The position numbers and the translations under genes are program-made. This document shows, one piece after another, positions 15,107 through 23,797 of a stretch of DNA of 64,000 bases. Location: the NCBI GenBank assembly GCA_024402495.1, contig JAKSTR010000001.1:1-64000 (forward strand). The letters are read 5' to 3'. The notes beneath the pieces are model-generated. The model saw only the letters and a program-made list of their open reading frames with translations, made no database searches and was not told the origin of the DNA. This stretch comes from Treponemataceae bacterium (GTDB lineage: Bacteria > Spirochaetota > Spirochaetia > Treponematales > Treponemataceae). Within the stretch, counting starts at the first letter, position 1, and the number at the start of each line of letters is the position of its first letter.

Positions 15107-17071
15107 TTAGCCCTGAATAAGTTTTGCAAGGTTAGCAGCTGTAAAGCCGAGGTGTTCTGCAACTTTTGCAGCAGGACCGCTTTCACCAAAACGGTTGATT
15201 GCGAAACAATCGCTTGCGTTTTTAGCAAAATATTCCCAGCCCATAGAAACGCCGGCTTCGGCTGTAACTACACGTGCGGCATTGCCCAAAACTGCATCCT
15301 GATATGCTTTGTCCTGACGGATGAATTCTTCGCGGTCAAGAACAGAAACTACGCGTACTGTTTTGCCGGTAACAAGTTTTGCTGCATCAAGTGCAAGGTT
15401 AACTTCAGAACCTGTTGCAAGAACAGTAACGTCTGGTTTTTCGGCACCTTTAAGAACAACGTAAGCACCTTTGCGTGCATTTTTCTGCCAGTCCGGGTCT
15501 TCTTTTGTGTAAACAGCCAGATTCTGACGTGTCAAAGCAAGGCAGCTTGGTGTTGTTGTGCTTTCCATTGCAATTTCCCATGCAATTGCAGTTTCTTCTG
15601 CATCGCCCGGGCGCAGGATTTTTGTATTAGGAATTGCACGCATTGCAGCCAAAGTTTCGATTGGCTGGTGTGTAGGACCGTCTTCGCCAACGTAGATTGA
15701 ATCGTGGGTCATAATGTAAACAACCGGCTGATTCATCAATGCGCTTAAGCGCAATGCAGGGCGCAAATAGTCGCTGAAAACCATGAATGTTGCACAGAAT
15801 GTGCGCAAACCGCCGTGAAGCTGAATACCGTTACAGATTGCAGCCATTGCAAATTCGCGGATACCGAAGTGAATATAGCGGCCGCCGCGGTTTGCAGCTG
15901 AATATGCTGTTTCGCCTTCCAGTTTTGTAACGTTTGGCCCCTGCAAGTCGGCAGAACCACCAACGAGGCTCTTGTAGCGCTGTGCCATAACGTTAAGTGC
16001 TTTACCAGATGCGGCACGTGTTGCCAAAGAATCGCCGATTTTGTACTGAGGCAATGCAACAGGGTTTGCTTTGCCGCTGAAATCTGCATCCCATTCTGCA
16101 CGTTTTTCCGGGTATTTTTTTGACCATTCGTCAAACATTTTGTCCCATTCAGCGTTTGCAGCGGCAAAATCTTTTGCACGTTTTTCAAAATATGCATAAG
16201 CTTCCAGTGCAACGTAGAAATCTTTGTCAGCAGGAATACCAAGGTTTGCTTTTGCAGCGGCAATGCCTTCTGCGCCAAGCGGTGCACCGTGGGCTTTTGC
16301 TGTACCAGCAACTGTAGGTGCGCCCTGTCCGATTGTAGATTTCAAAATAATTAAAGAAGGACGGTCGTCTTTTTTTGCTTCTGCAACAAGTTTTACGATT
16401 TCTTCCATGTTGTACATTGAACCGCGCAAAACCTGCCAGCCGTATGCTGTATAGCGTGCTGCAACATCTTCTGTAAAAGCAATGTCTGTAGAACCGTCAA
16501 TACTGATTTTGTTTTCATCGTAGAAAGCAATCAGTTTGCCCAGTTTCAATGAACCTGCAAGACTAGAAGCTTCTGACGAAATGCCTTCCATCAAACAGCC
16601 TTCACCCATCAAGGTGTATGTATAATGGTCTACAATTTTGTATTCCGGTGTGTTGTATTTTGCAGCAAGCATGCTTTCTGCCATTGCCAAACCAACAGCC
16701 ATTGCAAAACCCTGTCCCAGCGGACCGGTTGTTGTTTCTACGCCGTCAGTAATTCCGTATTCCGGGTGACCGGCACAATGAGAACCAATCTGGCGGAAAG
16801 ATTTAATGTCATCCATGGTAACTTTGTAGCCGCTTAAGTGCAAAATTGAATAAAGCAGCATTGAACCATGACCAGCAGAAAGTACGAAACGGTCACGGTT
16901 TTTCCATGAAGAATTTTTGGGGTTGTGATTCATAATTTCGCCGTACAAAACAGCGGCTAATTCTGCACAACCAAGCGGTAATCCTGGGTGACCAGAATTT
17001 GCTTTTTGGATAGCATCCATTGAAAGGCTGCGCACTGACAAAGCTACAGCTTCTAATTCTTTAGTATTCAT
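15107..17071 (-). CDS. tkt: Transketolase
   Basis: 654 residues, the usual bacterial length. The thiamine-diphosphate domain comes first (GHGSMLLYSILHLSGY, GPLGQG), then the pyrimidine-binding domain (GIREFAM, FSDYLRP, HDSIYVGEDGPTHQP) and the C-terminal domain. The thiamine motif reads MGEGCLMEG, with Glu at the position that is usually Asp (GDG). The enzyme moves two-carbon units between sugar phosphates in the non-oxidative pentose phosphate pathway. AGGAG precedes the ATG, and a strong terminator follows, so it is monocistronic. A GC-rich hairpin sits in its leader. Confidence 0.96.
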   Translation of the reverse strand: MNTKELEAVALSVRSLSMDAIQKANSGHPGLPLGCAELAAVLYGEIMNHNPKNSSWKNRDRFVLSAGHGSMLLYSILHLSGYKVTMDDIKSFRQIGSHCAGHPEYGITDGVETTTGPLGQGFAMAVGLAMAESMLAAKYNTPEYKIVDHYTYTLMGEGCLMEGISSEASSLAGSLKLGKLIAFYDENKISIDGSTDIAFTEDVAARYTAYGWQVLRGSMYNMEEIVKLVAEAKKDDRPSLIILKSTIGQGAPTVAGTAKAHGAPLGAEGIAAAKANLGIPADKDFYVALEAYAYFEKRAKDFAAANAEWDKMFDEWSKKYPEKRAEWDADFSGKANPVALPQYKIGDSLATRAASGKALNVMAQRYKSLVGGSADLQGPNVTKLEGETAYSAANRGGRYIHFGIREFAMAAICNGIQLHGGLRTFCATFMVFSDYLRPALRLSALMNQPVVYIMTHDSIYVGEDGPTHQPIETLAAMRAIPNTKILRPGDAEETAIAWEIAMESTTTPSCLALTRQNLAVYTKEDPDWQKNARKGAYVVLKGAEKPDVTVLATGSEVNLALDAAKLVTGKTVRVVSVLDREEFIRQDKAYQDAVLGNAARVVTAEAGVSMGWEYFAKNASDCFAINRFGESGPAAKVAEHLGFTAANLAKLIQG

Positions 17072-17097
17072 GTTTTTCTCCTATGAATATTATATTA

Positions 17098-17137
17098 CGG
17101 CGGCTTTAATCTTCCCCCAAAAAGTTTAAAACCGCCG
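17098..17137 (-). promoter_or_regulatory. GC-rich hairpin in the tkt leader
   Basis: On the minus strand CGGCGGTTTTAA and TTAAAGCCGCCG form a 12-bp stem with one G-T pair. It ends about 27 nt before the tkt start. It could end the upstream PTS gene transcript (weakly, lacking a T-run) or structure the tkt leader. Confidence 0.5.
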
Positions 17138-17196
17138 CTTCTTGCCCTTTCATTTATAAACTACTTCGTTAATCGAATTCCCCTAAGTTTATAAAA

Positions 17197-17688
17197 TCAG
17201 GCTTCAACCTTCAAAGATTGTGTAATTTCTTTCAAAAGTTCTTCTTCAGACGGCTTCTGTTCAAGCAAATGCCTGAATTCAGGCTTCTGGAACAAAAATG
17301 CCAGTTGTGAAAGCATTTTCAAATGTGTTTTTGTATTACTTGTAAGCAAAATAAAGAAAACGTAAACAGGACGCATATCCGGCGGGTTCATCATAACCGG
17401 CTTGTCCAAAAAGCAGACAATCAGTTTCTGGTCTGCATCGTTTGTTAAAAGCGGATAGCGCGGGTGCGGAATTGCAATACCGTTTCCAACGGCGGTACTC
17501 ATCAATTCTTCGCGGTGGCAAAGTTCTTCGTAAAGTTTATTTGTATCAAAATCTTCAGGAAAATTAAGCTTGCTGATAATACTTTTAAAAATAATTTCCG
17601 GGCGGTCACCTTTCACGTTAAAATAAACACCGCCGTTTTTAAGCAAAGACTGAATGCTTGCTTCGTTTGTATTTTCCAATTCACTCAT
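17197..17688 (-). CDS. PTS EIIA component, fructose/PtsN type
   Basis: 163 residues, a single EIIA(Fru)/PtsN domain. The phosphorylated histidine is H75 in GNGIAIPHPR, preceded by the REELMSTAVG motif. No EIIB or EIIC domain or gene is adjacent, which points to a regulatory rather than transport role, as for PtsN of the nitrogen-related PTS (family knowledge). Its start lies 8 nt inside the stop region of the upstream 494-residue gene, so the two are translationally coupled and probably act together. Confidence 0.9.
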   Translation of the reverse strand: MSELENTNEASIQSLLKNGGVYFNVKGDRPEIIFKSIISKLNFPEDFDTNKLYEELCHREELMSTAVGNGIAIPHPRYPLLTNDADQKLIVCFLDKPVMMNPPDMRPVYVFFILLTSNTKTHLKMLSQLAFLFQKPEFRHLLEQKPSEEELLKEITQSLKVEA

Positions 17689-19165
17689 GATTTTCTTCCT
17701 CCCTTTTAATCACAATGAATCTTTCACGTTGTAATTTTTTTGCTGCATCGCCAAGTTCTTCGGAAATATCGTCAAAACTATATTCCATTCCTTCCAGCGA
17801 CAGATACATTCCGTCAATATCGTCGTCAGAAACCGCACCGATAACAGATAACGATTCCAACATTCTGCCTAAATGCGAAAACAGCTGGGAAAGAACTACG
17901 AGTGGCTGTTGCGGCAATTTTTCGGGACTGGCATTTGCGGTACTTAAAGAATAAACAAAATTCAGCATTTTGCCGTATAAATCAAGAATTTTCTGCCGCA
18001 GCTTTCCATATTCATGGTCTGCAAACCAGTTATAATCGCGAGAAAGTATAACACGTCTTTTTTCTAAGTGCAATAAACAAAAAAGGCTTTCACGTTTGGG
18101 AATCTGCTCGTAATTATCCTGCAAAAGACGCGGCAAAATCGCGTCGCAGGTTTTTTCCTGCCGGTAAAGAGAATCATACAAAACCGCATCAATCAGCGAT
18201 TCGGAAACCGGAATGCCAATCGTTAAAAACAGTTTGTTCACTTCTGGCAGTTCTTCGGCATTCTGACTGTGCAGATTTGCGGCAAAGGCATCAATTTCCC
18301 TGTCTTTAAACCAAAGCCGGGTTTCTACGCCAAAATCTTTTGCCTCAATTTTTTTGCTGCGCTTAATCAGTTCTTCCACCGAACCGGCAGCTTCGCTTAC
18401 GCCAAGCTGGTCTGCAAGAACGTAGGCAATTGCAATCTGCTCGTCAATCGAAGAACGTGGACCGAAATGTTCAAAACTCTCCAGCAGTTTCTGCTCAAAA
18501 TTATCAAACCAGAGCGAACGGATAACAGTTTCCGGGGTGCTTTCAAAAATGTTGCTGCGCAAATCTTTTTTTACCGACAAATCAAAAATACCTTCCTGCC
18601 AGCTGGTCATTTTAAGAACCAGACGGTCACCGGTTTTGAAATCATTTTCTTCAAAAATCGCAGTCATGTCCAAAACCGTTGCATTCATTTTGCCCGGCAA
18701 TTCGTAATTGCTTGCAACAAAATCAAAATCTTTATTTGCCGGGTCCAAACAGAAATACTGGGGCACGAATTCTTCGCCAAAAAGTGAAAAATATTCAAAC
18801 AAATCGCCGGTATAAAGTTCAATTACCTTTTTGGGCACGGGCTTGCACTTATAATAGAAAGTAAAATCGCAGGAAAGAATATCGGGGTTGGCAAAAGGCA
18901 CGCAGCGGTGCCCGACAACTAAACATTTGCTGGAAATTTCAAACCGGGTGGGCAAAACAGAAAAAGGCTTGTTCAAAAAATAGCCCGGGCGCGAAATGTA
19001 ATAATCGCCCATTTCAAAAACTGCCACGTTGGAACCAATTAAATAACCGGCGTAGCTGGTTTCTTCGCTGTTTAATTGTAAAGTTTGCGACAATTCGTAA
19101 AGGCTGAAGGGCGTTTGCGCATTGTAAACGTATCGGGCAATTAAAGAATCGATGTCCTTTTTCAT
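17681..19165 (-). CDS. Conserved-looking protein of unknown function coupled to PTS IIA
   Basis: 494 residues; I do not recognise the family. There is no signal peptide or membrane segment, so it is probably cytoplasmic. Residues 1-45 (LIARYVYN, FSLYELSQTLQL) could form a small helix-turn-helix, and the C-terminus is acidic and helical (SEELGDAAKKL). It overlaps the PTS EIIA gene by 8 nt, so a regulatory link to phosphoryl transfer is a reasonable guess. The mRNA should start at the ATG: TTGCAA-17-TAAAAT ends 8 nt before it and no Shine-Dalgarno exists. Confidence 0.85.
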   Translation of the reverse strand: MKKDIDSLIARYVYNAQTPFSLYELSQTLQLNSEETSYAGYLIGSNVAVFEMGDYYISRPGYFLNKPFSVLPTRFEISSKCLVVGHRCVPFANPDILSCDFTFYYKCKPVPKKVIELYTGDLFEYFSLFGEEFVPQYFCLDPANKDFDFVASNYELPGKMNATVLDMTAIFEENDFKTGDRLVLKMTSWQEGIFDLSVKKDLRSNIFESTPETVIRSLWFDNFEQKLLESFEHFGPRSSIDEQIAIAYVLADQLGVSEAAGSVEELIKRSKKIEAKDFGVETRLWFKDREIDAFAANLHSQNAEELPEVNKLFLTIGIPVSESLIDAVLYDSLYRQEKTCDAILPRLLQDNYEQIPKRESLFCLLHLEKRRVILSRDYNWFADHEYGKLRQKILDLYGKMLNFVYSLSTANASPEKLPQQPLVVLSQLFSHLGRMLESLSVIGAVSDDDIDGMYLSLEGMEYSFDDISEELGDAAKKLQRERFIVIKREEENHE

Positions 19166-19173
19166 AGAGGTCT

Positions 19174-19202
19174 ATTTTACAGTTTACCGGCAAAAATTGC
19201 AA
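19174..19202 (-). promoter_or_regulatory. Sigma-70 promoter, leaderless, of the 494-residue gene
   Basis: On the minus strand TTGCAA (19202-19197), a 17-bp spacer and TAAAAT (19179-19174), ending 8 nt before the ATG at 19165. Confidence 0.7.
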
Positions 19203-19425
19203 ATTTGCCCCAAAAGCGAAAAAATTGTTCAGTTGAATACCGAATAAACGGCGTTAGTGTATCAAAATTACCCGTTTTTTATGCATAAATATGACACAAC
19301 GCGCATTTTTGCCCGCCATGCTTCCGGCTTTCTTCTTCAACCTGAAAAACATTGGAAAACTTGCGCATTTTTCCCGTATTTTGCCCCAGAAAAACAGAAA
19401 AATTTTCGCAAAATATTTTAAAAAG

Positions 19426-19442
19426 TTGGCACGCTTTTTGCT
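19426..19442 (+). promoter_or_regulatory. Sigma-54 promoter of hsp20
   Basis: TTGGCACGCTTTTTGCT matches the -24/-12 consensus (TTGGCACG-N4-TTGCT), with GG at 19428-19429 and GC at 19440-19441, exactly 10 nt apart. Transcription would start near 19453, giving a ~65-nt leader before the hsp20 ATG. The rest of the 353-bp gap (19166-19518) holds the opposite-strand promoter at 19174-19202. I see no clear enhancer palindrome. Confidence 0.9.
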
Positions 19443-19518
19443 AATTAATATGTGTACGGTTTTTACCGCTGAAACTTCAAAAACTGCGCGTTAAGCGCTT
19501 TGACTCAGGAGGTCAAAT

Positions 19519-19971
19519 ATGAATTCAATGACACTTTTTAACCCGGCACTTGCATCAGACTTGTTTGACGCAATGGACAGAAACTTCAACCCGATGCTGC
19601 CGCTTTTTGCAGAAAATTCTGCCAGAGCAGCCTTTTTGCCAAAAGTTGACGTTCTTGAAAAGAAAGATTTGTATCTTTTGGAAATGGATTTGCCTGGTTT
19701 TACAGAAAAAGATGTTGAAATCAGTTTGAAAGAAAACCTTTTAACAATTTCTTCTGTAAAAATGGCTGAAAGCAAAACAGAAAAAGCTGAAGGCGAATAT
19801 ATTTTGAAAGAACGCAGCTCAAAACAGTTTTTGCGCCGCTTTACACTGCCAAACGACATTGACAACGAAAAAGTCAGCGCTTGCTTCAAAAACGGCGTTT
19901 TGTCTATCAGCATTCCGCGCAAAGAAGCAGCACAAAAACGCACAATCAGTATTACAACTGAAAATGCGTAA
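19519..19971 (+). CDS. Small heat-shock protein, Hsp20/alpha-crystallin family
   Basis: 150 residues. The alpha-crystallin domain (about 40-140) includes the first strand region VDVLEK, EMDLPGF and the family-defining C-terminal motif FKNGVLSI followed by PR. An isoleucine-rich tail (RTISITTE) replaces a strict IxI motif. Small heat-shock proteins hold unfolding proteins for refolding by DnaK. AGGAGGTCAAAT gives a strong ribosome site. It lies behind a near-perfect sigma-54 promoter and ends in its own terminator, so it is a monocistronic stress gene under RpoN control. Confidence 0.95.
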   Translation: MNSMTLFNPALASDLFDAMDRNFNPMLPLFAENSARAAFLPKVDVLEKKDLYLLEMDLPGFTEKDVEISLKENLLTISSVKMAESKTEKAEGEYILKERSSKQFLRRFTLPNDIDNEKVSACFKNGVLSISIPRKEAAQKRTISITTENA

Positions 19972-20048
19972 AACTGCGTATATACACGGCGCACCCGGTA
20001 AAAATATCGGGGCGCAAACTTAAGGTTTAAGCAACTGTTTTAGAACAG

Positions 20049-20089
20049 AAAGCTGGTTACGGCTGAAAAAGTCGCAGCCAGCTTTTTTT
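20049..20089 (+). terminator. Rho-independent terminator of hsp20
   Basis: AAAGCTGG and CCAGCTTT form the base of a stem closing on the GGCTGAAAAAGTCGCAGC region, followed by a run of T. Confidence 0.8.
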
Positions 20090-20167
20090 ATCGGATATTA
20101 AATATTGCGTTTTTTTTTGCTTAGTTCTCACTTACCCCAATTTTGAGTTAAAAAAAATTACAAAAAA

Positions 20168-20257
20168 AGCAAATTTAGACAATCACTGCAAAAAAATGTT
20201 CGCCCTTTGGTCGTGACGAGTTTTCTTTTCGTGTCCGTGCCTGTCTGCGGTTGTTTC
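20168..20257 (+). repeat. ~100-bp hairpin element, copy 2
   Basis: Aligns with the reverse complement of 1848-1947: AGACAATCACTG, then an A-run, GTTCGCCCTTTGGTCGTGACGA, a T-rich run and CGTGTCCGTGCC, TGTCTGCGG. The 5' arm is more degenerate than in the other copies. It occupies the gap between the hsp20 terminator and the terminator of the ribosomal operon. Confidence 0.8.
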
Positions 20258-20293
20258 ATATAAAATCATCCTGCAATTTTCAGGCTAATATTT

Positions 20294-20314
20294 AAAACTT
20301 GACATTTACGGTAA
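20294..20314 (+). repeat. AAAACTCGGCATTTACGG-type short intergenic motif
   Basis: AAAACTTGACATTTACGGTAA. Near-identical words lie at 55103-55123 and 63631-63650, with a partial one at 1961-1973, all between genes and each near another repeat. It contains a TTGACA-like word but no matching -10 is obvious. Confidence 0.5.
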
Positions 20315-20349
20315 TAAAAAAAATGAAAAAAAATGAAAATATTTTATGT

Positions 20350-20385
20350 TAAAAAAAAAGAAAGCTGCCCTTCAAGAGGACAGCT
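20350..20385 (-). terminator. Terminator of the tuf-S10-spc-alpha operon
   Basis: On the minus strand AGCTGTCCT pairs with AGGGCAGCT (9 bp with one G-T pair), followed by TTTC and nine T. It lies about 50 nt after the stop of the 58-residue protein gene, so that gene is part of the operon. Confidence 0.85.
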
Positions 20386-20436
20386 CCGTAATGTGCTAGG
20401 GCACATATTTAAGACGACTTACTAAAAACGTTATAA

Positions 20437-20613
20437 TTAAGCGTTTTTTGCGTTTTTGAGAGCAGCTTTGCAGTATTTGCAAATCTGTGCTTTCACGCCA
20501 TCAATTTCCTGTTCGTACAGAACCTTGATTGCATCTTTTTTACAGCGCGCACAAGTTCCGCGACCGTGGGCTGGTTTATCAAGAATACCTTTTCCGCGAT
20601 GAGCTTTTGACAT
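20437..20613 (-). CDS. 58-residue zinc-ribbon protein at the end of the alpha operon
   Basis: A short gene with ATG at 20613, AGGAG 6 nt upstream and TAA at 20437. The product begins MSKAHRGKGILDKPAHGRGT and contains CARC (residues 21-24) and CKYC (45-48), a four-Cys zinc ribbon. The flanks are basic, with a Lys/Ala-rich tail. I do not recognise a named family and it is not a standard ribosomal protein. It sits 16 nt after rplQ and before the operon terminator, so it is co-transcribed with ribosomal genes. An RNA- or ribosome-associated role is inferred from context and charge only. Confidence 0.85.
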   Translation of the reverse strand: MSKAHRGKGILDKPAHGRGTCARCKKDAIKVLYEQEIDGVKAQICKYCKAALKNAKNA

Positions 20614-20629
20614 ATAGAACTCCTACTGT

Positions 20630-21115
20630 TTATTTTTCATCGCTCTTTGACGATGCACGCTTTTTTGCAGCTGGTTTTTCAGCTTTTGCTTCTGCTTTAT
20701 CAGCAGCTTTTTTTGCTGGTTTTGTTTCGTTCTTTTCTGCTTTTCCGTCTACATCAAGTTTGTAGTCTACAAGTTCAAGAATTACCATATCAGCAGCGTC
20801 GCCTTGACGATAACCAATTTTAAGAATGCGGGTGTAACCACCATTGCGTTCTTTCATTCTAGGTCCGATTTCGTTAAACAATTTTGCAAGAACGATTTCG
20901 TCCTGAATATAGCGTGCAGCTTGTCTGCGGTTGTGCACAGAATCAACTTTGCTGCGGGTAATCAACTTTTCAGCTGCTTTGCGTACTTCAAGAGCCTTTG
21001 CTTTTGTAGTAGTAATACGTTCATATCTGAAAAGAGATGTTACCATATTACGAGACATAGCACGGCGGTGTGCTGTAGTCCGTGAAAGCGGGTTAAAACC
21101 GTATTTATGATTCAT
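20630..21115 (-). CDS. rplQ: 50S ribosomal protein L17
   Basis: 161 residues. The N-terminal L17 core is typical ([31 protein letters not shown]). It is followed by a ~40-residue Lys/Ala/Glu-rich tail not found in E. coli L17 (127 residues). The start lies within the 3' end of rpoA (11-nt overlap), so translation is coupled. L17 lines the peptide exit tunnel region. Confidence 0.95.
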   Translation of the reverse strand: MNHKYGFNPLSRTTAHRRAMSRNMVTSLFRYERITTTKAKALEVRKAAEKLITRSKVDSVHNRRQAARYIQDEIVLAKLFNEIGPRMKERNGGYTRILKIGYRQGDAADMVILELVDYKLDVDGKAEKNETKPAKKAADKAEAKAEKPAAKKRASSKSDEK

Positions 21116-22160
21116 CAGATTCTTCCTTCTGCTTTGGTAAATTTACCGCATCTTTAAGATGAGAATAATCTGTCATACCAAGATTAAGGTTCCATTCAAG
21201 AAGCTTTTCTTTGATTTCAAGAAGACTCTTCTTTCCAAAGTTTCTTGTCTTGGCAATGTCATCTTCAGTTTTGCGTGTTAATTCGCCAATAGTACGAATA
21301 TTTGCATTCTTTAGACAGTTTGAAGAACGAACTGAAAGCTCAAGTTCTTCTACAGGAGTGTTAAGCAACTGTTTGATGCGGTCATCACCATCATCAAGCT
21401 CATCTGAATGCCCAATTTCATTGTCATTGAAGTTAACAAAAATAGAAAAGTGATCTTTAATAATTTTTGCTGCTTCTGCCAATGCGTCATCTGGAGCAAT
21501 TGTTCCGTCTGTCCAAATTTCAATAATCAGCTTTTCGTAATCATTGCGCTGTCCAACACGGCAAGGTTCAATAGAATATTTTACCTTTGGAATTGGAGTG
21601 AAAATTGCATCCATCGGAATTGTACCAATTACTTCAATGTAATGCTCGTTCACTTCTGCTGGAACATAACCTCTTCCCAGGTCAATCTGAAGTTCAATCT
21701 CAAGATGAGCTGTCTCCATCATTGTCAAAACCGGGAAATCTTTGGTCAAAACTTCCAAAGAACCTTCTTTGTTGAACATATCACTTGTGACAGTTCCAGG
21801 TCCGTTAAACTCAAACAGAATTGTATCCTGTTCAATGTCTGCCGGAAGTTTAAGCCGAAGCTGTTTAAGGCTATTCAGCACCTCAAGCGTGTCTTCTACA
21901 ACATTTGGAATGGTATCAAACTCGCTTGAGATTACATGTGGCACACCGTCTGCATCATAAGATGTGATGCGAACAGCTGTTATTGCGTAGCCCTGAATTG
22001 ATGACAACAATACTCTGCGCAGGGTATTTCCTACTGTTGTACCGAAACCAATTTCAAAAGGGTAAGCAACGAACTTTCCGTATGAAGAAGTATTTTCTTC
22101 ATGTTCAAAGTTAACACCTTTAGGTTTCTTAAATCCTTTAAGCAGATTTTTGCGGGCCAT
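21105..22160 (-). CDS. rpoA: RNA polymerase alpha subunit
   Basis: 351 residues. The N-terminal assembly domain is about 15-235 ([25 protein letters not shown]). An acidic linker follows, then the C-terminal domain (about 265-330) with [21 protein letters not shown] and [14 protein letters not shown], which contacts UP elements and activators. Slightly longer than E. coli alpha (329). It lies 9 nt after rpsD and overlaps rplQ. Confidence 0.97.
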   Translation of the reverse strand: MARKNLLKGFKKPKGVNFEHEENTSSYGKFVAYPFEIGFGTTVGNTLRRVLLSSIQGYAITAVRITSYDADGVPHVISSEFDTIPNVVEDTLEVLNSLKQLRLKLPADIEQDTILFEFNGPGTVTSDMFNKEGSLEVLTKDFPVLTMMETAHLEIELQIDLGRGYVPAEVNEHYIEVIGTIPMDAIFTPIPKVKYSIEPCRVGQRNDYEKLIIEIWTDGTIAPDDALAEAAKIIKDHFSIFVNFNDNEIGHSDELDDGDDRIKQLLNTPVEELELSVRSSNCLKNANIRTIGELTRKTEDDIAKTRNFGKKSLLEIKEKLLEWNLNLGMTDYSHLKDAVNLPKQKEESDES

Positions 22161-22169
22161 CTAAGCTCC

Positions 22170-22763
22170 TTATCTAGAGTAGAACTCAACGATGAGGTTC
22201 TCTTGAACTGGATAGTCAATATCAGCTTTTGTTGCCAATGCAACAACTTTACCAGTAAAGTTGTCTCTATCAATTTCAAGCCAAGCTGGAACAGCTCTGT
22301 CACCGTTCTTAGCAAGAATCAATTTAATTCCTGTAGAAGTTTTGCTTTTTTCTTTGATAGAAATTACATCGCCAACTTTTACAAGATAAGATGGAATATC
22401 AACTTTTGTACCATTTACAAGAATGTGTCCATGGCTAACCATCTGGCGAGCTTCGTCACGGGTTTTTGCAAATCCCAATCTGAAAACTACATTGTCCAAA
22501 CGACTTTCAAGAAGCTGAAGAAGCATTTCACCTGTAACACCATGTTTTTTTGTTGCCATAACATAGTAGCGGTGGAACTGTTTTTCCAAAATTCCGTAGA
22601 TGAATTTAACCTTCTGCTTTTCTTTAAGCTGAATACCATATTCAGAAGTTTTTCTGCGGGTTTCTTTCTGGTTTCTATTTGAAACTTTTCCGTAACCCAT
22701 AACAACAGGATTAATTCCCAATGCTTTGCAGCGTTTTAATAAGGGTTGTGTACTTTTTCCCAT
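22170..22763 (-). CDS. rpsD: 30S ribosomal protein S4
   Basis: 197 residues. The S4 N-domain has the [15 protein letters not shown] stretch, followed by the S4 RNA-binding domain [21 protein letters not shown] and HGHILVNG. The N-terminus has only one Cys, so it is the zinc-free form. S4 nucleates 30S assembly and, in other bacteria, represses the alpha operon. Order rpsM-rpsK-rpsD-rpoA-rplQ is conserved. Confidence 0.97.
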   Translation of the reverse strand: MGKSTQPLLKRCKALGINPVVMGYGKVSNRNQKETRRKTSEYGIQLKEKQKVKFIYGILEKQFHRYYVMATKKHGVTGEMLLQLLESRLDNVVFRLGFAKTRDEARQMVSHGHILVNGTKVDIPSYLVKVGDVISIKEKSKTSTGIKLILAKNGDRAVPAWLEIDRDNFTGKVVALATKADIDYPVQENLIVEFYSR

Positions 22764-22781
22764 TACTCACGTTCTCCTTCG

Positions 22782-23162
22782 TTACATGCGGCGTGTCTTT
22801 CTAGGACGACAGCCATTGTGTGGGATAGGAGTTACATCAGAAATTGATTTAACCTTGAGTCCCAGAGCACCCAAAGAACGCACTGCTGATTCACGACCAA
22901 CACCAGGTCCTTTTACGTACACATGCACTTCACGTAAACCGTAACTTGCTGCTTTTTGAACAGCTGTTTCTGCAACAGTTTGTGCTGCAAAAGGTGTAGA
23001 CTTTTTAGCGCCACGGAATCCGAGGCCACCTGAAGATGCCCAAGAAAGAGCATTACCATTTAAGTCTGTGATAGTTACAATTGTATTGTTGAACGTTGCC
23101 TGAATGTAAACATTACCTTCATAAACGCTCTTTTTTTCTTTCCGTTTTTTTACGGTTGCCAC
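22782..23162 (-). CDS. rpsK: 30S ribosomal protein S11
   Basis: 126 residues, standard length. Diagnostic words are [30 protein letters not shown] and the C-terminal [11 protein letters not shown]. It binds 16S rRNA at the platform near the mRNA exit. It lies between rpsM and rpsD in conserved order. Confidence 0.97.
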   Translation of the reverse strand: MATVKKRKEKKSVYEGNVYIQATFNNTIVTITDLNGNALSWASSGGLGFRGAKKSTPFAAQTVAETAVQKAASYGLREVHVYVKGPGVGRESAVRSLGALGLKVKSISDVTPIPHNGCRPRKTRRM

Positions 23163-23186
23163 GTTAATCTACCTCCGAGCTAACTA

Positions 23187-23552
23187 CTACTTCTTCTTTC
23201 CAGCAACGGTCTTTTTCTTACCTTTGCGTGTACGAGAATTTGTACGAGTCCGCTGTCCGCGAACAGGCAAGCCCTTTCTGTGACGAAGACCACGATAGCT
23301 TCCGATATCCATCAAACGTTTGATGTTAAGACCAATTTCGGAACGAAGGCGACCTTCTACTTTGTATTCAGATTCAATCAACTTGCGAAGTTCGTTAACT
23401 TCATCAACTGACAAATCGTTCATCATTCTATCTGGTGCAATGTTTGATTTTTTACAAATTGCATTGGCAGAAGAACGTCCAATACCGTAAATATAGGTCA
23501 ACGAAACACATACATGCTTATTAGGGAGGTCAACTCCCGCAATTCGAGCCAT
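23187..23552 (-). CDS. rpsM: 30S ribosomal protein S13
   Basis: 121 residues. [10 protein letters not shown] at the N-terminus, the helix-two-turn-helix region ([12 protein letters not shown]) and [18 protein letters not shown] near the C-terminus identify it. It sits at the top of the 30S head and contacts the 50S and P-site tRNA. The AGGAG-type site before the ATG lies in the 12-nt gap after rpmJ. Confidence 0.97.
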   Translation of the reverse strand: MARIAGVDLPNKHVCVSLTYIYGIGRSSANAICKKSNIAPDRMMNDLSVDEVNELRKLIESEYKVEGRLRSEIGLNIKRLMDIGSYRGLRHRKGLPVRGQRTRTNSRTRKGKKKTVAGKKK

Positions 23553-23564
23553 TTAATTTACTCC

Positions 23565-23678
23565 TCAGCCCTGGCGCTGCTTGTGCTTAGGATTATCACA
23601 GATAATGCGAACAATTCCGTTTCTCTTGATAACCTTGCATTTATCGCAGATGGGCTTTACGCTGGTTCGTACTTTCAT
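23565..23678 (-). CDS. rpmJ: 50S ribosomal protein L36
   Basis: 37 residues, from [14 protein letters not shown] to KHKQRQG, the standard size. The zinc site C-x2-C...C...H (CDKC, CDNPKH) is intact. It lies between secY and rpsM. The genes that often stand here in other bacteria (infA, map, adk) are missing, and a 119-nt spacer separates it from secY. Confidence 0.95.
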   Translation of the reverse strand: MKVRTSVKPICDKCKVIKRNGIVRIICDNPKHKQRQG

Positions 23679-23797
23679 AAAATCCCCCTTGGAATTTGTG
23701 CTAAAAGCGACACCGATATAACACGTCGCAATGACAGCATCGGTATCGCATATTTAACACTATTTTCCAAACTTAATCTACAGGTTTCTCTCAAAAA

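Noticed and set aside
15068-15700. 210-residue plus-strand frame opposite transketolase
   Set aside because: Cys-rich antisense shadow with no domain; it runs through the tkt terminator.
19491-19994. 167-residue minus-strand frame opposite hsp20
   Set aside because: Antisense to a clear alpha-crystallin gene with its own promoter and ribosome site.
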